Below, piece by piece: positions 31,919-41,481 of a DNA stretch of 55,617 nucleotides (its first letter is position 1; every line of letters starts with the position of its first letter). Source of the DNA: a virus. The stretch is from positions 1-55,617 of the IMG/VR virus record IMGVR_UViG_3300042731_007656. One strand, 5' to 3'. The position numbers and the translations under genes were made by a program. Below the pieces are notes generated by a model that saw nothing but the letters and a program-made list of their open reading frames with translations, searched no databases and was not told the DNA's origin.

Positions 31919-31947
31919 TTTTTACGATTAAATATGTTTTATGTCAA
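31919..31947 (-). promoter_or_regulatory. Promoter of the secreted-protein pair
   Basis: Minus strand: TTGACA (31942-31947), 17 bases, TAAAAA (31919-31924), in a short AT-rich gap (31892-31951) between the baseplate J gene and the TTG start at 31891. The only clear sigma70-like site found within the baseplate genes. Confidence 0.55.
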
Positions 31948-31951
31948 CAAA

Positions 31952-33256
31952 TTAGAAAAAGACGTCACCCAATATGCCAATCTCATCTGTGGTAATAACA
32001 ATGTCCGCCGCAGGCGACGATAACGTAAATGCGGTTAATGTATCACCTGTCGATGGATCTACTGTGTCTATAATAGCGGATCTATATTTATCCTCGGTTA
32101 TTGTCGTTTCGAATGTCACACCATCTCTGTAAAAGGCTGCCAGACTTTCCTGGAGAGCGTTTTGCATCGTGCTTGTGTTAGGTGTTATCGAAGTAAATGT
32201 ATAGTTAGTTGTCACAGGTGTCGGCGCCGTCACGACAACACTACTCTCATCCGTATTCACTGGTGTTATTTCGAGGATTGCGTCTTTTACTGTGGTGACC
32301 TCTCCTGCATCAGGTATAATATTGGCATCATTATCACGGACGAATAATATGGTAACATCGCCTACGTCAGGAGTAATACGTTTGACTTTTACCCGGGTAA
32401 CGCCAGGCACAGCGAGGCATACTTTTTCAATAGCGGCAACATTGAAATTTGTGACAGGGTTGGACCTTGATTGCAGCACTCTTACGAGTAGTTCGGTGTC
32501 TGTCTCAACATCTGTTCCACCAGTTAGACCATCAAATTGGACATAAGCAGATGGCTCAAGTCCTGCGATCGGCGTGACCACAGTTGTTTTGGCGCCGCTA
32601 CTTAGATTTTGGTCCTGCCCAACCAACACAGATGTAATAGTCACACTGGCGACATTGGCCGAAGCGGTTATTGTACCTGTTGCTGGCGTCGCTGGAGTAC
32701 CCGTAACTGTGTAAGTAAATGTATCGGTATCTGTGACTGTTATCGTATACGTACCGTTGTATTCAGCCTCATTTGCGCCAGCAATGGTCACATCAATATT
32801 GGATGCAAGATTATGGTCGGTAGACGTAGTTACGGTTGCAGTCTGGCCAGATCGAGTAATGCTCAATATGGATAGTACTTGCGCGGAAATAGTTGCATCT
32901 GAATCAACAGTATATAAATTACCAGATGAATGCGAAAATTGTGTACCTAATGGTATTACCGTACCGACGGTCCCTACTACTGTTATATTACCCGTAGCCT
33001 CTGTGGCAGGGTTACGCGACAGCCCCTCATATTCCGCCCATCGCTCAAGATATTCACCTTCCGCGGTTTGCGGAAATAATTGCTTTGTAAGCTGTTGAAA
33101 AAGCAGTACAATATCAAAAGCACGCCCGCTCTGTGAATCTGTTATTGCGCGGATGAATGATCCAAACACAGTTGGATCGAGATCAGGAAGCATCTGCGCA
33201 ACATCGGCACGTGTCCTATCGACTATTTCGTTATAATCCGGATAGTTAATTGGCAC
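31952..33256 (-). CDS. Baseplate J-like wedge protein (Mu gp47-like)
   Basis: 434 residues. The N-terminus (YNEIVDRTRADVAQMLPDLDP, SFIRAITDSQ, GEYLERWAEYEGLSR) and the C-terminal half (GGTDVETDTELLVRVLQ, VPGVTRVKVKRITPDVG) match baseplate J proteins. An extra Ig-like insertion lies at residues 125-205 (TVTTSTDHNLASNIDVTI, YNGTYTITVTDTDTFTY), probably surface-exposed. GTG start with GGGAGG upstream, overlapping the previous gene. Confidence 0.9.
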   Translation of the reverse strand: MPINYPDYNEIVDRTRADVAQMLPDLDPTVFGSFIRAITDSQSGRAFDIVLLFQQLTKQLFPQTAEGEYLERWAEYEGLSRNPATEATGNITVVGTVGTVIPLGTQFSHSSGNLYTVDSDATISAQVLSILSITRSGQTATVTTSTDHNLASNIDVTIAGANEAEYNGTYTITVTDTDTFTYTVTGTPATPATGTITASANVASVTITSVLVGQDQNLSSGAKTTVVTPIAGLEPSAYVQFDGLTGGTDVETDTELLVRVLQSRSNPVTNFNVAAIEKVCLAVPGVTRVKVKRITPDVGDVTILFVRDNDANIIPDAGEVTTVKDAILEITPVNTDESSVVVTAPTPVTTNYTFTSITPNTSTMQNALQESLAAFYRDGVTFETTITEDKYRSAIIDTVDPSTGDTLTAFTLSSPAADIVITTDEIGILGDVFF

Positions 33257-33698
33257 CAGTTGCCTCCCACAATTTTACGTAATGCGTATCAGTTTCGCCT
33301 GAAAAAGACGTAATCGTTACATCAAGTTGTATACCAGTTGCCGGCACTATGCTACCTGTCACTTCGACGCTCTTTGCAACACTGTCCGCGACAAACCAAT
33401 TAAGGGCTGATCTCGCATAATCTATCGCTTCGTTAAGTGTTGCTTGGTTTAGCCTGCGTTGATCTATTAGCCACAGGTATCCACCGAGTTGCCGACCATC
33501 GACAGGTGATACCATATTACCTGGCCATCCTCTTCTGTGTTCCGGCGTCAATACCTGCGATTCGGTTGCGCGGGCATCAGTAAACAATGATATCCAAATC
33601 GCAGTTTCGAAGCCGTCGCCGGATACAAAGTCGCCGCCATCAATATCAAGGTCAAAAACACCTGTGTTGGTAGTAAAAAGTCTTATGCCATTAGACAT
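33246..33698 (-). CDS. Baseplate protein, Mu gp46-like
   Basis: 150 residues with the GP46 pattern: DIDGGDFVSGDGFETAIWIS, LTPEHRRGWPGN, GGYLWLIDQRRL. It corresponds to the gp25-like wedge lysozyme-fold component of T4-type baseplates. Order with neighbours (gp45, gp46, gp47) is as in Mu. Confidence 0.88.
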   Translation of the reverse strand: MSNGIRLFTTNTGVFDLDIDGGDFVSGDGFETAIWISLFTDARATESQVLTPEHRRGWPGNMVSPVDGRQLGGYLWLIDQRRLNQATLNEAIDYARSALNWFVADSVAKSVEVTGSIVPATGIQLDVTITSFSGETDTHYVKLWEATGAN

Positions 33699-33700
33699 TG

Positions 33701-34339
33701 TTAAACCGGACCCCCTGTGTTTGATGTGCCAGTTTGGACGCCACTGTGCACGTGGGAATCAAGTACAATACTCCCGGACGTGATATCGCCAGTTGTTGCT
33801 ATGCTGCCGCTAAATTGTGCGGCTCCGCCTCCGGATTGTGTCAACGTGCCGTTTATTGTTACGTTACCTGTCAGTGTAATAGTAGGTGCATCTATAGACG
33901 CAGATGTAGCCGCTGTCGCTGATAATGTTGTGCCAGCACTTGCTGATATACTTCCACCAGCTGTCGCCGAAATGTTACCAGTCGCGTTAACTGTGACATT
34001 ATCCTTCGAGTCAACCTCAATATCGCCATTTTCCTTTAGATACACATAAGATTCAGTGTCCGTATTATACAGTACAACTTCGTGCTCGGCAAGATTTTTA
34101 AACCGATTAAGCATGTCGCTTGCAAGGCCAAATTTTGTCGACTCCTGTGCTTGCGCACTAAACAATAATACATGCGAGTTACGCGGAGGGTGTGTGTCTA
34201 ACCCGTATGGCGACAACCGCGTATAATACGTTGTTTTTCCATTATAATTTGCGAAACTGCGCGGATATGGTGAGTCATCCGATAATAGCGCAGACACAGC
34301 TGCCTGTTTAATCATCTGTTTTAAGCGTCTAATTATCAC
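33701..34339 (-). CDS. Baseplate spike protein (Mu gp45 / gpV-like)
   Basis: 212 residues. An OB-like N-terminus (YGLDTHPPRNSHVLLFSAQ) is followed by a repetitive beta-helix (VTVNATGNISATAGGSISAS) ending DSHVHSGVQTGTSNTGGPV; the HxH near the tip is the metal-binding signature of contractile-tail spikes that pierce the outer membrane. GTG start overlapping the stop of the gp44-like gene. Confidence 0.9.
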   Translation of the reverse strand: MIIRRLKQMIKQAAVSALLSDDSPYPRSFANYNGKTTYYTRLSPYGLDTHPPRNSHVLLFSAQAQESTKFGLASDMLNRFKNLAEHEVVLYNTDTESYVYLKENGDIEVDSKDNVTVNATGNISATAGGSISASAGTTLSATAATSASIDAPTITLTGNVTINGTLTQSGGGAAQFSGSIATTGDITSGSIVLDSHVHSGVQTGTSNTGGPV

Positions 34340-35430
34340 AGTATCAAACCTTCCGCCTGGTCTGTCGTATTTGCATCACGCTGATTCTGTTCTGCCTCAA
34401 GCGTATAAGCATCTTTTGGCGCGCAATCAACTGTTGCGGTAGATCCTTCGTCAAGATTATAATTATAAGTAACTGATCTTATTAACAAATCAGCTTCTAT
34501 GTCGCAAAAATTATCCCTAACGGTTATTAGCATGTTGGGGTACAGTAAATTACCATTAAAACTGTGGCCTTGTAATGTAGCCGAATAGTTTAATGATCTC
34601 GCACGTCGTATATTAGCTTCCCACACTGCTGTACTCACAGCATCAGTAGACGATGAGCTCTCCTCAGCATTTATTTCAATATACCGTGTGCTTCGTATCG
34701 ACGTATCTGTTGATGTGCCACTCTGATCGGCGACTAAATCTGGTGTGACACCGATTGCCTGGAATACCGGGTTAAGCTGACTGCGTACAACATATTGATT
34801 ATACCTATTACTATAATTTAGGTCAAGTCTTGCTGCCTTTACGTTATTTGCACCAGTGTTATTTTTTAAATTGACAATGTTCACTGGTGACCGGTCCGTT
34901 GTACCGCGTGACAAGACAAGGTTACCTGCCGCATCTTCATTAAGTAAAACTTGTCGTTTACGCGCGTACAACTCCAAAAAATCAAATGCAGATTGACCTA
35001 CGTCAGCGCTGATTATATCTTCTTCCGCATAGACATCTATCGTACCTGCATTGTTTATTACACTTGAGGCTATCCCAAGGTCACTCAATACAGCTGTGGC
35101 GATGCTTTCAAGTAACACGCCGCCTGTGAATTCTTTCGTTGTTTTAACGGTACTGTCTATTAGATCTGCGAGCACACCTCGTCCAGACACCTCTATTACA
35201 TGATCGTCTACGCCATAATCAACGGTTAATCGCTCAACGTAACCAGTAAGCGCGGCAATCCCGTCAGCAAGTATTACCACAGTGTCGCCGACTCGTACGG
35301 GAAATAGATCGCTCGAAGTTGCTGTTGACGTGAACGAAAATGCACCGGTTAACGAATCAATACTGCGTATCACCCTGGCAGCTATAAATGATGTATAGAC
35401 GGCACCGTTAAGTTGTATCGCCAGGCTCAT
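34336..35430 (-). CDS. Baseplate hub protein (Mu gp44 / late control D-like)
   Basis: 364 residues. Begins MSLAIQLNGAVYTSFIAARV; contains AFSFTST, DDHVIEVSGRGVLADLIDST, AFDFLELYARKRQVLL and a final LNLDEGSTATVDCAPKDAY-like segment typical of tail hub (gpD/gp27-like) proteins. Overlaps both neighbours by four bases, a compact coupled operon. Confidence 0.85.
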   Translation of the reverse strand: MSLAIQLNGAVYTSFIAARVIRSIDSLTGAFSFTSTATSSDLFPVRVGDTVVILADGIAALTGYVERLTVDYGVDDHVIEVSGRGVLADLIDSTVKTTKEFTGGVLLESIATAVLSDLGIASSVINNAGTIDVYAEEDIISADVGQSAFDFLELYARKRQVLLNEDAAGNLVLSRGTTDRSPVNIVNLKNNTGANNVKAARLDLNYSNRYNQYVVRSQLNPVFQAIGVTPDLVADQSGTSTDTSIRSTRYIEINAEESSSSTDAVSTAVWEANIRRARSLNYSATLQGHSFNGNLLYPNMLITVRDNFCDIEADLLIRSVTYNYNLDEGSTATVDCAPKDAYTLEAEQNQRDANTTDQAEGLIL

Positions 35431-36662
35431 CTCGTCACCGCTTTCACCGTATCTATCGATCGTGTATGGTTTATACCCGGGTTTAGTGACTGCAATAATT
35501 CAAGATTGTCTGTGTCGCCATAATACCTGTACGATGCTAAAAATAGTGATGTTATTCCGGGGTCAATATCAACAACTCGCCACGCATTTTGCTGCAGCTG
35601 TTTTGTCGTGTCCTCGTAAAGCGCGCGTAGAGTATGTAAAGAATTACGTGTCTCTGGATCAATTATCAACCTGCTCGCCACAGTGACACCTGGTGTCGTT
35701 ACGTCAACGACTGGATCAGCTGCATCAACAGCTATGCGCTGGAAATCGTCTTCTATTCGTGCCTTATCATTTGCAAGTTGATCACTTGTAAGATACGATG
35801 TGTAAGCGGATGCCTCATATGACCTCGCTAAAGCCTGTATCTGTATGCAATCGTTTACGGTAGTGCGATTACCGCTTATCTCCGCACGCTTTAGTGTCGT
35901 GTTTGATATCGCCTGATCTGTCGATCCAAAATCTATTATCGATGCCCATGCATCCGACAAATCGGCCGGCAGATTAACCAGATTTGAAAATTCGAGGAAA
36001 GTTGAATCAACCGCCTCGCGTAGATTTGACGCTGTCTGGACAATACCAGTCACTCCGCCACGAAATGATGTCATCAACGAGTTGAAATCGGATAATTTAT
36101 CCGTTATCGGCGACGTAAGCGCAGCTGCCTGTTGCTGCATTGTGGCAAAAAATGTATCGACTTTAGCGCGTGCATCAAGAACACTGTCTGTAAATGTCGG
36201 TTCTGTGTATGTGGCCTCAAGTGCATCACCAACAGATGTGGCCACAGTGTCAACCTGGCTTGTTATCTGTGTCTGACTTGTGGTTTCTACTGACGGTGTT
36301 ACATTAGTCTCACTAACGTAAAAGGTTAAGTCGAAAGTGAATTCGCCAATACGCGTTTGATTTGAAGATACTGAATATGGTCCGGCAACAACATCAACAG
36401 TGCCATAAATAGGATGCACCAGTGTACCGAGGCCGGACTCGTTTAATATTTCCTCGAGTCGAAGCCTTAAACTAACATCACCGTGTACAGTTGCAGGAAA
36501 AGTGTATGTCTGCGGAAGTATGCCAAGCTCTTCAACAAAACGTTTTCCACTGTTTGGGTATTCATGTACAGCAATTTTCTTTCCGGCAGATGTCGTCTCT
36601 GATCCTACAAGAAAAGAGAAGCCCTTGTACGAAGCAGCTTGTAGCTGATCCATTACTGTCAT
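35427..36662 (-). CDS. DNA circularisation N-terminal-like baseplate protein (Mu gp43-like)
   Basis: 411 residues. The N-terminus (AASYKGFSFLVGSETTSAGK, HEYPNSGKRFVEELGI) matches the DNA-circulation-protein N-terminal domain of Mu gp43, and the C-terminus has a LysM-like DTDNLELLQSLNPGI. It connects tube and baseplate hub. The name is historical; no DNA role is implied. Confidence 0.82.
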   Translation of the reverse strand: MTVMDQLQAASYKGFSFLVGSETTSAGKKIAVHEYPNSGKRFVEELGILPQTYTFPATVHGDVSLRLRLEEILNESGLGTLVHPIYGTVDVVAGPYSVSSNQTRIGEFTFDLTFYVSETNVTPSVETTSQTQITSQVDTVATSVGDALEATYTEPTFTDSVLDARAKVDTFFATMQQQAAALTSPITDKLSDFNSLMTSFRGGVTGIVQTASNLREAVDSTFLEFSNLVNLPADLSDAWASIIDFGSTDQAISNTTLKRAEISGNRTTVNDCIQIQALARSYEASAYTSYLTSDQLANDKARIEDDFQRIAVDAADPVVDVTTPGVTVASRLIIDPETRNSLHTLRALYEDTTKQLQQNAWRVVDIDPGITSLFLASYRYYGDTDNLELLQSLNPGINHTRSIDTVKAVTR

Positions 36663-38701
36663 TATGCACCACCTAAGTTTAGGCCAAGATTACCAGGCAT
36701 ATCCGTAAACATATCAGCACGTTTTACTGTCGATCCGTTATCAGCGCTGACTTTTATAGATCCGTTTAATGTGGCTGCCACAGTTTGTCTTTCGGCGGTT
36801 GCACCTTTTGTTGCTTCAGCGATGTTTCGTCCGACTGTGTTGCGTATAAAGGCTAATCGTTCTTCAGCTGTCTTTTTACGCACTGCAGCTTGTTCGATGC
36901 CACCTAACCTCGGACCAAGTCCCTCTTTAATGCCAACGAATCCACCGAGCGTCGATAGGCCTTTATTTACTACACTGACAAAACCCGATTTGATTATCTG
37001 GTCAATAATATCCGCAATTGTACGTAGTGGCAACGTTAAAAGATCTATCGCAATCGATAAAGTTTTTATACCAGCAGCTAAGGCGTCAACCCATCCACTC
37101 GTGTCTGCTTCGTCACCGAAAAATTTATTCCACAATGACACTAATGGTTCAAATACTTTGCGGACTTTTTTTAGTGTTTTCCATAAATGATGGAATGCAT
37201 CTTTTACATTTTTATTAGATTTATATAATTTTATACCCGCTATCGCAAGACCAACTATAATAGCAATTACTACACCTACCGGAGACATTATTGCGGTTAT
37301 AGCTGCAGCCAATATACCAAACCCAACTATAAGCGGTCCCAAAACTACTGCGAGCATGCCCGCTATACCTATAAATTTAAGTATTTCTGGGTTTAACTTT
37401 TCCACTGTGTATATAAGTCTTATTATTCTATTACCGACATCTTCTATTACATCAGCCAAACCACTTTCAAAAATTGCTATTGTAAGGTTCTCTATAACAC
37501 TACTTAACCGTAACAATACACCGCCGAGACCACTCATACGATCCTCGGCAAGCTTTTGTGCACTTACTCCCTTTATACTATCTTCAAGTTTTTTGAATTG
37601 TTCTTCGCTTTTTGATGCAAGTCCTATAGCGATACGCATAGCGTCGGTGCCAAATATAGTCTCAGTGGCCATAAGACGTTGTTGTTCCGTGAGGCCGGAC
37701 AGAGCTTTATTTAACATGCCTGCTATTTCATTCATGCCTTTCATCTTACCATCGGCATCGAAGAAATTTAGATTCAGTGCTTCCATCGCGGCTGCCGCGG
37801 ACTTACTCGCAGGATTAAGCCTAAGCAGGAAAGTTTTAAACGCAGTACCTGCATCTGAACCGCTTGCAAACAGTGGTGCAACCGCAGCAATAGATGTGTT
37901 AAAATCGTCGAGAGAGACACCAAAGTTACCGGCTGCACCGCCGGCTTGGCCAAGTGCTAATCGATAATCATCAATATTAAATTTGGAGTTTAAGGTAACA
38001 CCTGCGATTCTGTCTACGATCGGTGCAAGCTCGGCAGCTGTTTTTCCAAAGTTAAACATCACATCTGTTGCTATATTTGCAGAATTAGCAAGATCGGTAC
38101 CAGTAGCAGCTGACATTTGAAGTGACGCATCAATGGCACCATTAAGTATCTGTGTCGCAGTAAGACCGTTACGTCCTAACATCTCAATACCGGCGGCTGC
38201 TTGTGATGCCGCGAACTGTGTTTTACTGCCAAGTTCTTTGGCACGCTCTGATAGCAGTTTAAACTCCGCAGCCGTGGCTTTTGTTGTACCTTTAGCCATA
38301 AGCATGGTTGTCTCGTAATCGGTGAACGTTCTTACCATTACGGCTCCACCGATTACACCACCAGCTGCGGCAGCTGCGTTTCCAAGGTCGCCAAATCCTT
38401 TACGTGTTTTTGATGTAGTCCTATTTATTCTTTCGGTGCGTCTGTCCAGACGGTCGAGCGCCTTACCAGTTTGGTCAAGCTTACCGTTTAGCCTATTAAG
38501 CCTGCCACTTGTGTTTGCTACACGGGATCCAAGCCTGCCGAATGTTTCACGAGACGAATTTAGCTTCTGGTTCAACCCACCGACGTGACGTTGGACAGAT
38601 TCAACACGTTTTTCAAAATCAGCAGTGGCTTTGGTAATCTTTTTTAGTTTAGCACTATAACGGTCAACTATGTCGTAAATGTATGAGACTGAATAGGCCA
38701 T
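36662..38701 (-). CDS. Tail tape measure protein
   Basis: 679 residues. An N-terminal coiled coil (LNRLNGKLDQTGKALDRLDR), then the TP901-like core (FTDYETTMLMAKGTTKATA, LGSKTQFAASQAAAGIEMLG, GTAFKTFLLRLNPAS), a membrane-like stretch near residues 440-490 (LAVVLGPLIVGFGILAAAI) and a basic C-terminus. Predicted tail length is roughly 100 nm by the usual 1.5 Å per residue. Its ATG overlaps the stop of the frameshifted chaperone (TAATG). Confidence 0.9.
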   Translation of the reverse strand: MAYSVSYIYDIVDRYSAKLKKITKATADFEKRVESVQRHVGGLNQKLNSSRETFGRLGSRVANTSGRLNRLNGKLDQTGKALDRLDRRTERINRTTSKTRKGFGDLGNAAAAAGGVIGGAVMVRTFTDYETTMLMAKGTTKATAAEFKLLSERAKELGSKTQFAASQAAAGIEMLGRNGLTATQILNGAIDASLQMSAATGTDLANSANIATDVMFNFGKTAAELAPIVDRIAGVTLNSKFNIDDYRLALGQAGGAAGNFGVSLDDFNTSIAAVAPLFASGSDAGTAFKTFLLRLNPASKSAAAAMEALNLNFFDADGKMKGMNEIAGMLNKALSGLTEQQRLMATETIFGTDAMRIAIGLASKSEEQFKKLEDSIKGVSAQKLAEDRMSGLGGVLLRLSSVIENLTIAIFESGLADVIEDVGNRIIRLIYTVEKLNPEILKFIGIAGMLAVVLGPLIVGFGILAAAITAIMSPVGVVIAIIVGLAIAGIKLYKSNKNVKDAFHHLWKTLKKVRKVFEPLVSLWNKFFGDEADTSGWVDALAAGIKTLSIAIDLLTLPLRTIADIIDQIIKSGFVSVVNKGLSTLGGFVGIKEGLGPRLGGIEQAAVRKKTAEERLAFIRNTVGRNIAEATKGATAERQTVAATLNGSIKVSADNGSTVKRADMFTDMPGNLGLNLGGA

Positions 38702-39329
38702 TATCTTTTTTCCGACTGGCGTTTTATTTCATTATTTATTTTGCGCATTTGCAGCTGCAGTTGTACTATTTCGGCAAGTGGGTAACTACGTATACTGTCG
38801 TAGTTTATACCACCCTGTGCCCATGCGACAATATCGAGCATTATTTCCCACAGTTTGATTTCAGTTATTTGCCCGCCGTATTCATGCCCGACAACACAGA
38901 GGGAACTGTAAAATTTGCAACATACTCACATATAAAATTTACGACGTCCTGGTAGGCCAATTTGTTGAAGTGATCTTTTTTGATATTGATTTTACGCTCC
39001 TGATCCAGCGTACAACTCTTTACGCATAAATTAACAAACACATCAAGTATATCGGAAAAATCAACATCAGAAGCCATCAGTAACAGTTGAACAGCATTGG
39101 CGTCAAGATCATTGTCGCCTTGTGCGGCGCTGTCGTCTTGGTTATTGTCCTGCATCATTTTACGGTTGGCGAACAGAGCGCGAACAAAGCACTGGCTTAA
39201 AGCAGAGCTCTCTTTGAACGTGTTGAAAGACGGTGCATCGATTTCAAGCTGTGCAGTCTCTTCGAAGTTACCGTTTTTAGAATAGGTTAACATAGATGAT
39301 AAATTGAACAGCATTGTTCTTGGTTCCAT
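38701..39329 (-). CDS. Tail assembly chaperone, -1 frameshift extended form
   Basis: Predicted gpGT-like product: the 38865-39329 protein up to its AAT-TTT codons, then a -1 shift into a frame that stays open to 38701, adding about 73 residues (YSSLCVVGHEYGGQITEIK onward, ending RQSEKR). The slippery heptamer AAATTTT is at 38910-38916. The extension matches the position, size and helical character of GT-type extensions located just before tape measure genes. Frameshifting is inferred. Confidence 0.6.
38865..39329 (-). CDS. Tail assembly chaperone (gpG/Mu gp41-like)
   Basis: 154 residues starting MEPRTMLFNLSSMLTYSKNG. Mostly helical and acidic in the middle (DNNQDDSAAQGDNDLDAN), located between tube and tape measure as tail assembly chaperones are. 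TAAGGA precedes the ATG. The zero-frame product stops at 38865. Confidence 0.7.
   Translation of the reverse strand: MEPRTMLFNLSSMLTYSKNGNFEETAQLEIDAPSFNTFKESSALSQCFVRALFANRKMMQDNNQDDSAAQGDNDLDANAVQLLLMASDVDFSDILDVFVNLCVKSCTLDQERKINIKKDHFNKLAYQDVVNFICEYVANFTVPSVLSGMNTAGK
38910..38916 (-). promoter_or_regulatory. Putative -1 frameshift site (slippery heptamer)
   Basis: On the minus strand A-AAT-TTT in the chaperone frame fits the X-XXY-YYZ rule. After slippage the ribosome enters the open -1 frame ending at 38701. No strong downstream structure was identified by eye. Confidence 0.55.
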
Positions 39330-39408
39330 TTATTAATGTCCTTATATATTACTGTTTGAAAAAAGATGCACCTAATGGCCACAGTGTTGAACCAATAGGC
39401 GCTGTTAA

Positions 39409-39798
39409 TTATAGACTGGGACGACCGTTGAATACTACTTCGACGCTGCCATCGGCGCCGAGCGATACTTCGGGGTCGGTTACAACGAACATTTCTCTAA
39501 ACGATTCAACAAATGAACCATCTGATAATGTTATTGTATTTCCGTTGGTTGTATTATTTTGCCAATCACGGACGTAGCCAACATTGGCCTGTGTATTGTA
39601 CAGGCTAAACGTCACGGACGATATCATAGTCTCAGCATTTTCGGTAACCACAACGTCAATGCTACGGCCACCTGCGCTCTGGGCTCTAACATTGACGTCA
39701 CCAAGACCGGGTTTGTACGAGCAAGAGTTAGGGACAATACCAATTACCTGGTCATTTACAGTTACAGTTGGATTGGCTAATGTACGTTGTACTGCCAT
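39409..39798 (-). CDS. Tail tube protein (Mu gpM-like)
   Basis: 129 residues, with IVPNSCSYKPGLGDVNVRAQ, SSVTFSLYNTQANVGYVRDW and a terminal GSVEVVFNGRP, in keeping with contractile tube proteins. Located directly after the sheath gene. GGAGA precedes the ATG. Confidence 0.85.
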   Translation of the reverse strand: MAVQRTLANPTVTVNDQVIGIVPNSCSYKPGLGDVNVRAQSAGGRSIDVVVTENAETMISSVTFSLYNTQANVGYVRDWQNNTTNGNTITLSDGSFVESFREMFVVTDPEVSLGADGSVEVVFNGRPSL

Positions 39799-39875
39799 TT
39801 TTATATCTCCATTTTACGGATTGTTTTTTATTAATATTACCACACACACAGTTAAAGGCAAGGTTTAACAAGGAC

Positions 39876-39895
39876 GGGCGGTTTATAATCCGCCC
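39876..39895. other. Hairpin between sheath and tube genes
   Basis: GGGCGG and CCGCCC, a 6-bp perfect stem with an 8-base loop in the 150-base gap between the sheath and tube genes. No T-run follows on either strand, so an mRNA stability or attenuation element is more likely than a full terminator. Confidence 0.45.
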
Positions 39896-39948
39896 ATTGG
39901 TAGCTGCGCATCCTTCTGTTCTGTGCTAACTTATCCTTGCTACTTCCG

Positions 39949-41481
39949 TTAAGCTCCGAAGTTTATCTGTATCGTGCCGAGCACAACTCTAAGCTGCGAC
40001 ACCAACAGAGGTGCCATGTTTACAGTAACAGTGCCCGTTGAAACGTTGACACTAACCACAAGGTTTTGGAAAAAATCTTTTTTGGCTGCGGTACCTGATT
40101 GAAAGATCGCATCTTCTGCAAGTTCATCATAAAGCAATCCGCAAAAAGCTCTGATAGATGATTCGTTAGCCATGTCACGTCCAGCAATCAAATCACCATC
40201 TGTGAGCCGCGTCTGCGAATAGCGCGATCTAAAATTCTCATAAAAAAATTCTCTCGCTAAACTTGCTTGGTCGACGGTCTCGAGGAATTTAAAACTCGTA
40301 TCAGGATTCCCGGCCCCGTTAGTGAGATATGTTGTAACCATAGTGCCAAGTATCGTGCTGTTGTAAGCTCGGTTAGCGCTTAACACAGAGACAGCGTTAT
40401 CTGCAAGCTCATCCATTTCGGCAAGCGTAAATTCGTCACGTGGATCCGGAACGGTCAGGTTAGGCATCAAGGTGTTCGGATACGGTAGTGCACCAAGCGC
40501 GATACCACCGAATTGATCCAGTGCGGCAACTGTGGACAAGTATGTAGCAAGAGGTGCCTCATCGGTGAATTTAAGTGAGCGGAAAGCAGCGAACTGTGAA
40601 GAAACAATGTCAGGCATCTCAACAACCGCGGTACCAACCAAGCGAGCGGTATCGGCTACAGTCTTGTTACCTAAGACGCACAAGCTCTGGCTGTTTTGGT
40701 CAGCATACGCCTTAAGTGTAGCCAATGTGCCTTTTTTGGTCTGAATAGCCACACCGTCAAGAATCTGGTACGAGGCATTGAACCTGGCATTAAGCACGTC
40801 TTCTACGACCGTAGCATCGTAATTTGACGGCCATACGATTGTCTGGTAACGGATATCACCGATAACATCAAGTACACCTGTAAGTGTCGGATCCGTAGCG
40901 CCACCAGACCAACCGGCAATTGTCAAAGTGATACCGGGGATAGTACCCTCAATTTTGGTAGACCACTCATTGGCAAGTGTGCCGTCATGTGGCGCCAGCG
41001 CAGTGGCCACACCAAGGGATGATGTGACCTCGAACGGGGAGTCAAGATCCGTGGCAAAAGCAGTAGCAATTGCCGCAGCAACATTAGCAATATCATCACC
41101 CGACGTAATGTCTACAGCTTTACGATGCGCTTTTTCACTGCCGAATGTTACATAAATACGAGCGTCGGCGGTTGCGCTGGTACCGGTTGCGGTAATGGTA
41201 GAGGTAGCGGCCGTACCGATTGCATCATCCAATGGTATTGCGTCAACCTGTGTACGTTCGTTTAATTTCTTAAATTCGCGAATCATGCCGGCCAAATGGG
41301 AGCGGCGACCGAACAACGTGTCTTCCTCAGCACTGTTACCAATGTCAGTAACAAGGTCACCCGAGGTGGCAGATCCTGATGCGGTCATCTGCCCGACAAA
41401 CAGGACACGCTGCTCTAATAAGCCAGCAATCTGTTGCGCCGGGATAATCTGCCATGTTTGGCTTGGAAAAAGAACAGGCAT
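39949..41481 (-). CDS. Contractile tail sheath protein
   Basis: 510 residues. Mu-type sheath signatures: QQIAGLLEQRVLFVGQMT, FGRRSHLAGMIREF, GGIALGALPYPNTLMPNL, then SRYSQTRLTDGDLIAGRDMA near the C-terminus. It polymerises around the tube and contracts on infection. AAGGAG precedes the ATG. Confidence 0.92.
   Translation of the reverse strand: MPVLFPSQTWQIIPAQQIAGLLEQRVLFVGQMTASGSATSGDLVTDIGNSAEEDTLFGRRSHLAGMIREFKKLNERTQVDAIPLDDAIGTAATSTITATGTSATADARIYVTFGSEKAHRKAVDITSGDDIANVAAAIATAFATDLDSPFEVTSSLGVATALAPHDGTLANEWSTKIEGTIPGITLTIAGWSGGATDPTLTGVLDVIGDIRYQTIVWPSNYDATVVEDVLNARFNASYQILDGVAIQTKKGTLATLKAYADQNSQSLCVLGNKTVADTARLVGTAVVEMPDIVSSQFAAFRSLKFTDEAPLATYLSTVAALDQFGGIALGALPYPNTLMPNLTVPDPRDEFTLAEMDELADNAVSVLSANRAYNSTILGTMVTTYLTNGAGNPDTSFKFLETVDQASLAREFFYENFRSRYSQTRLTDGDLIAGRDMANESSIRAFCGLLYDELAEDAIFQSGTAAKKDFFQNLVVSVNVSTGTVTVNMAPLLVSQLRVVLGTIQINFGA

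Noticed and set aside
37356-37967. Long plus-strand frame opposite the tape measure gene
   Set aside because: Antisense shadow; the minus-strand gene has clear family motifs and normal codon use.
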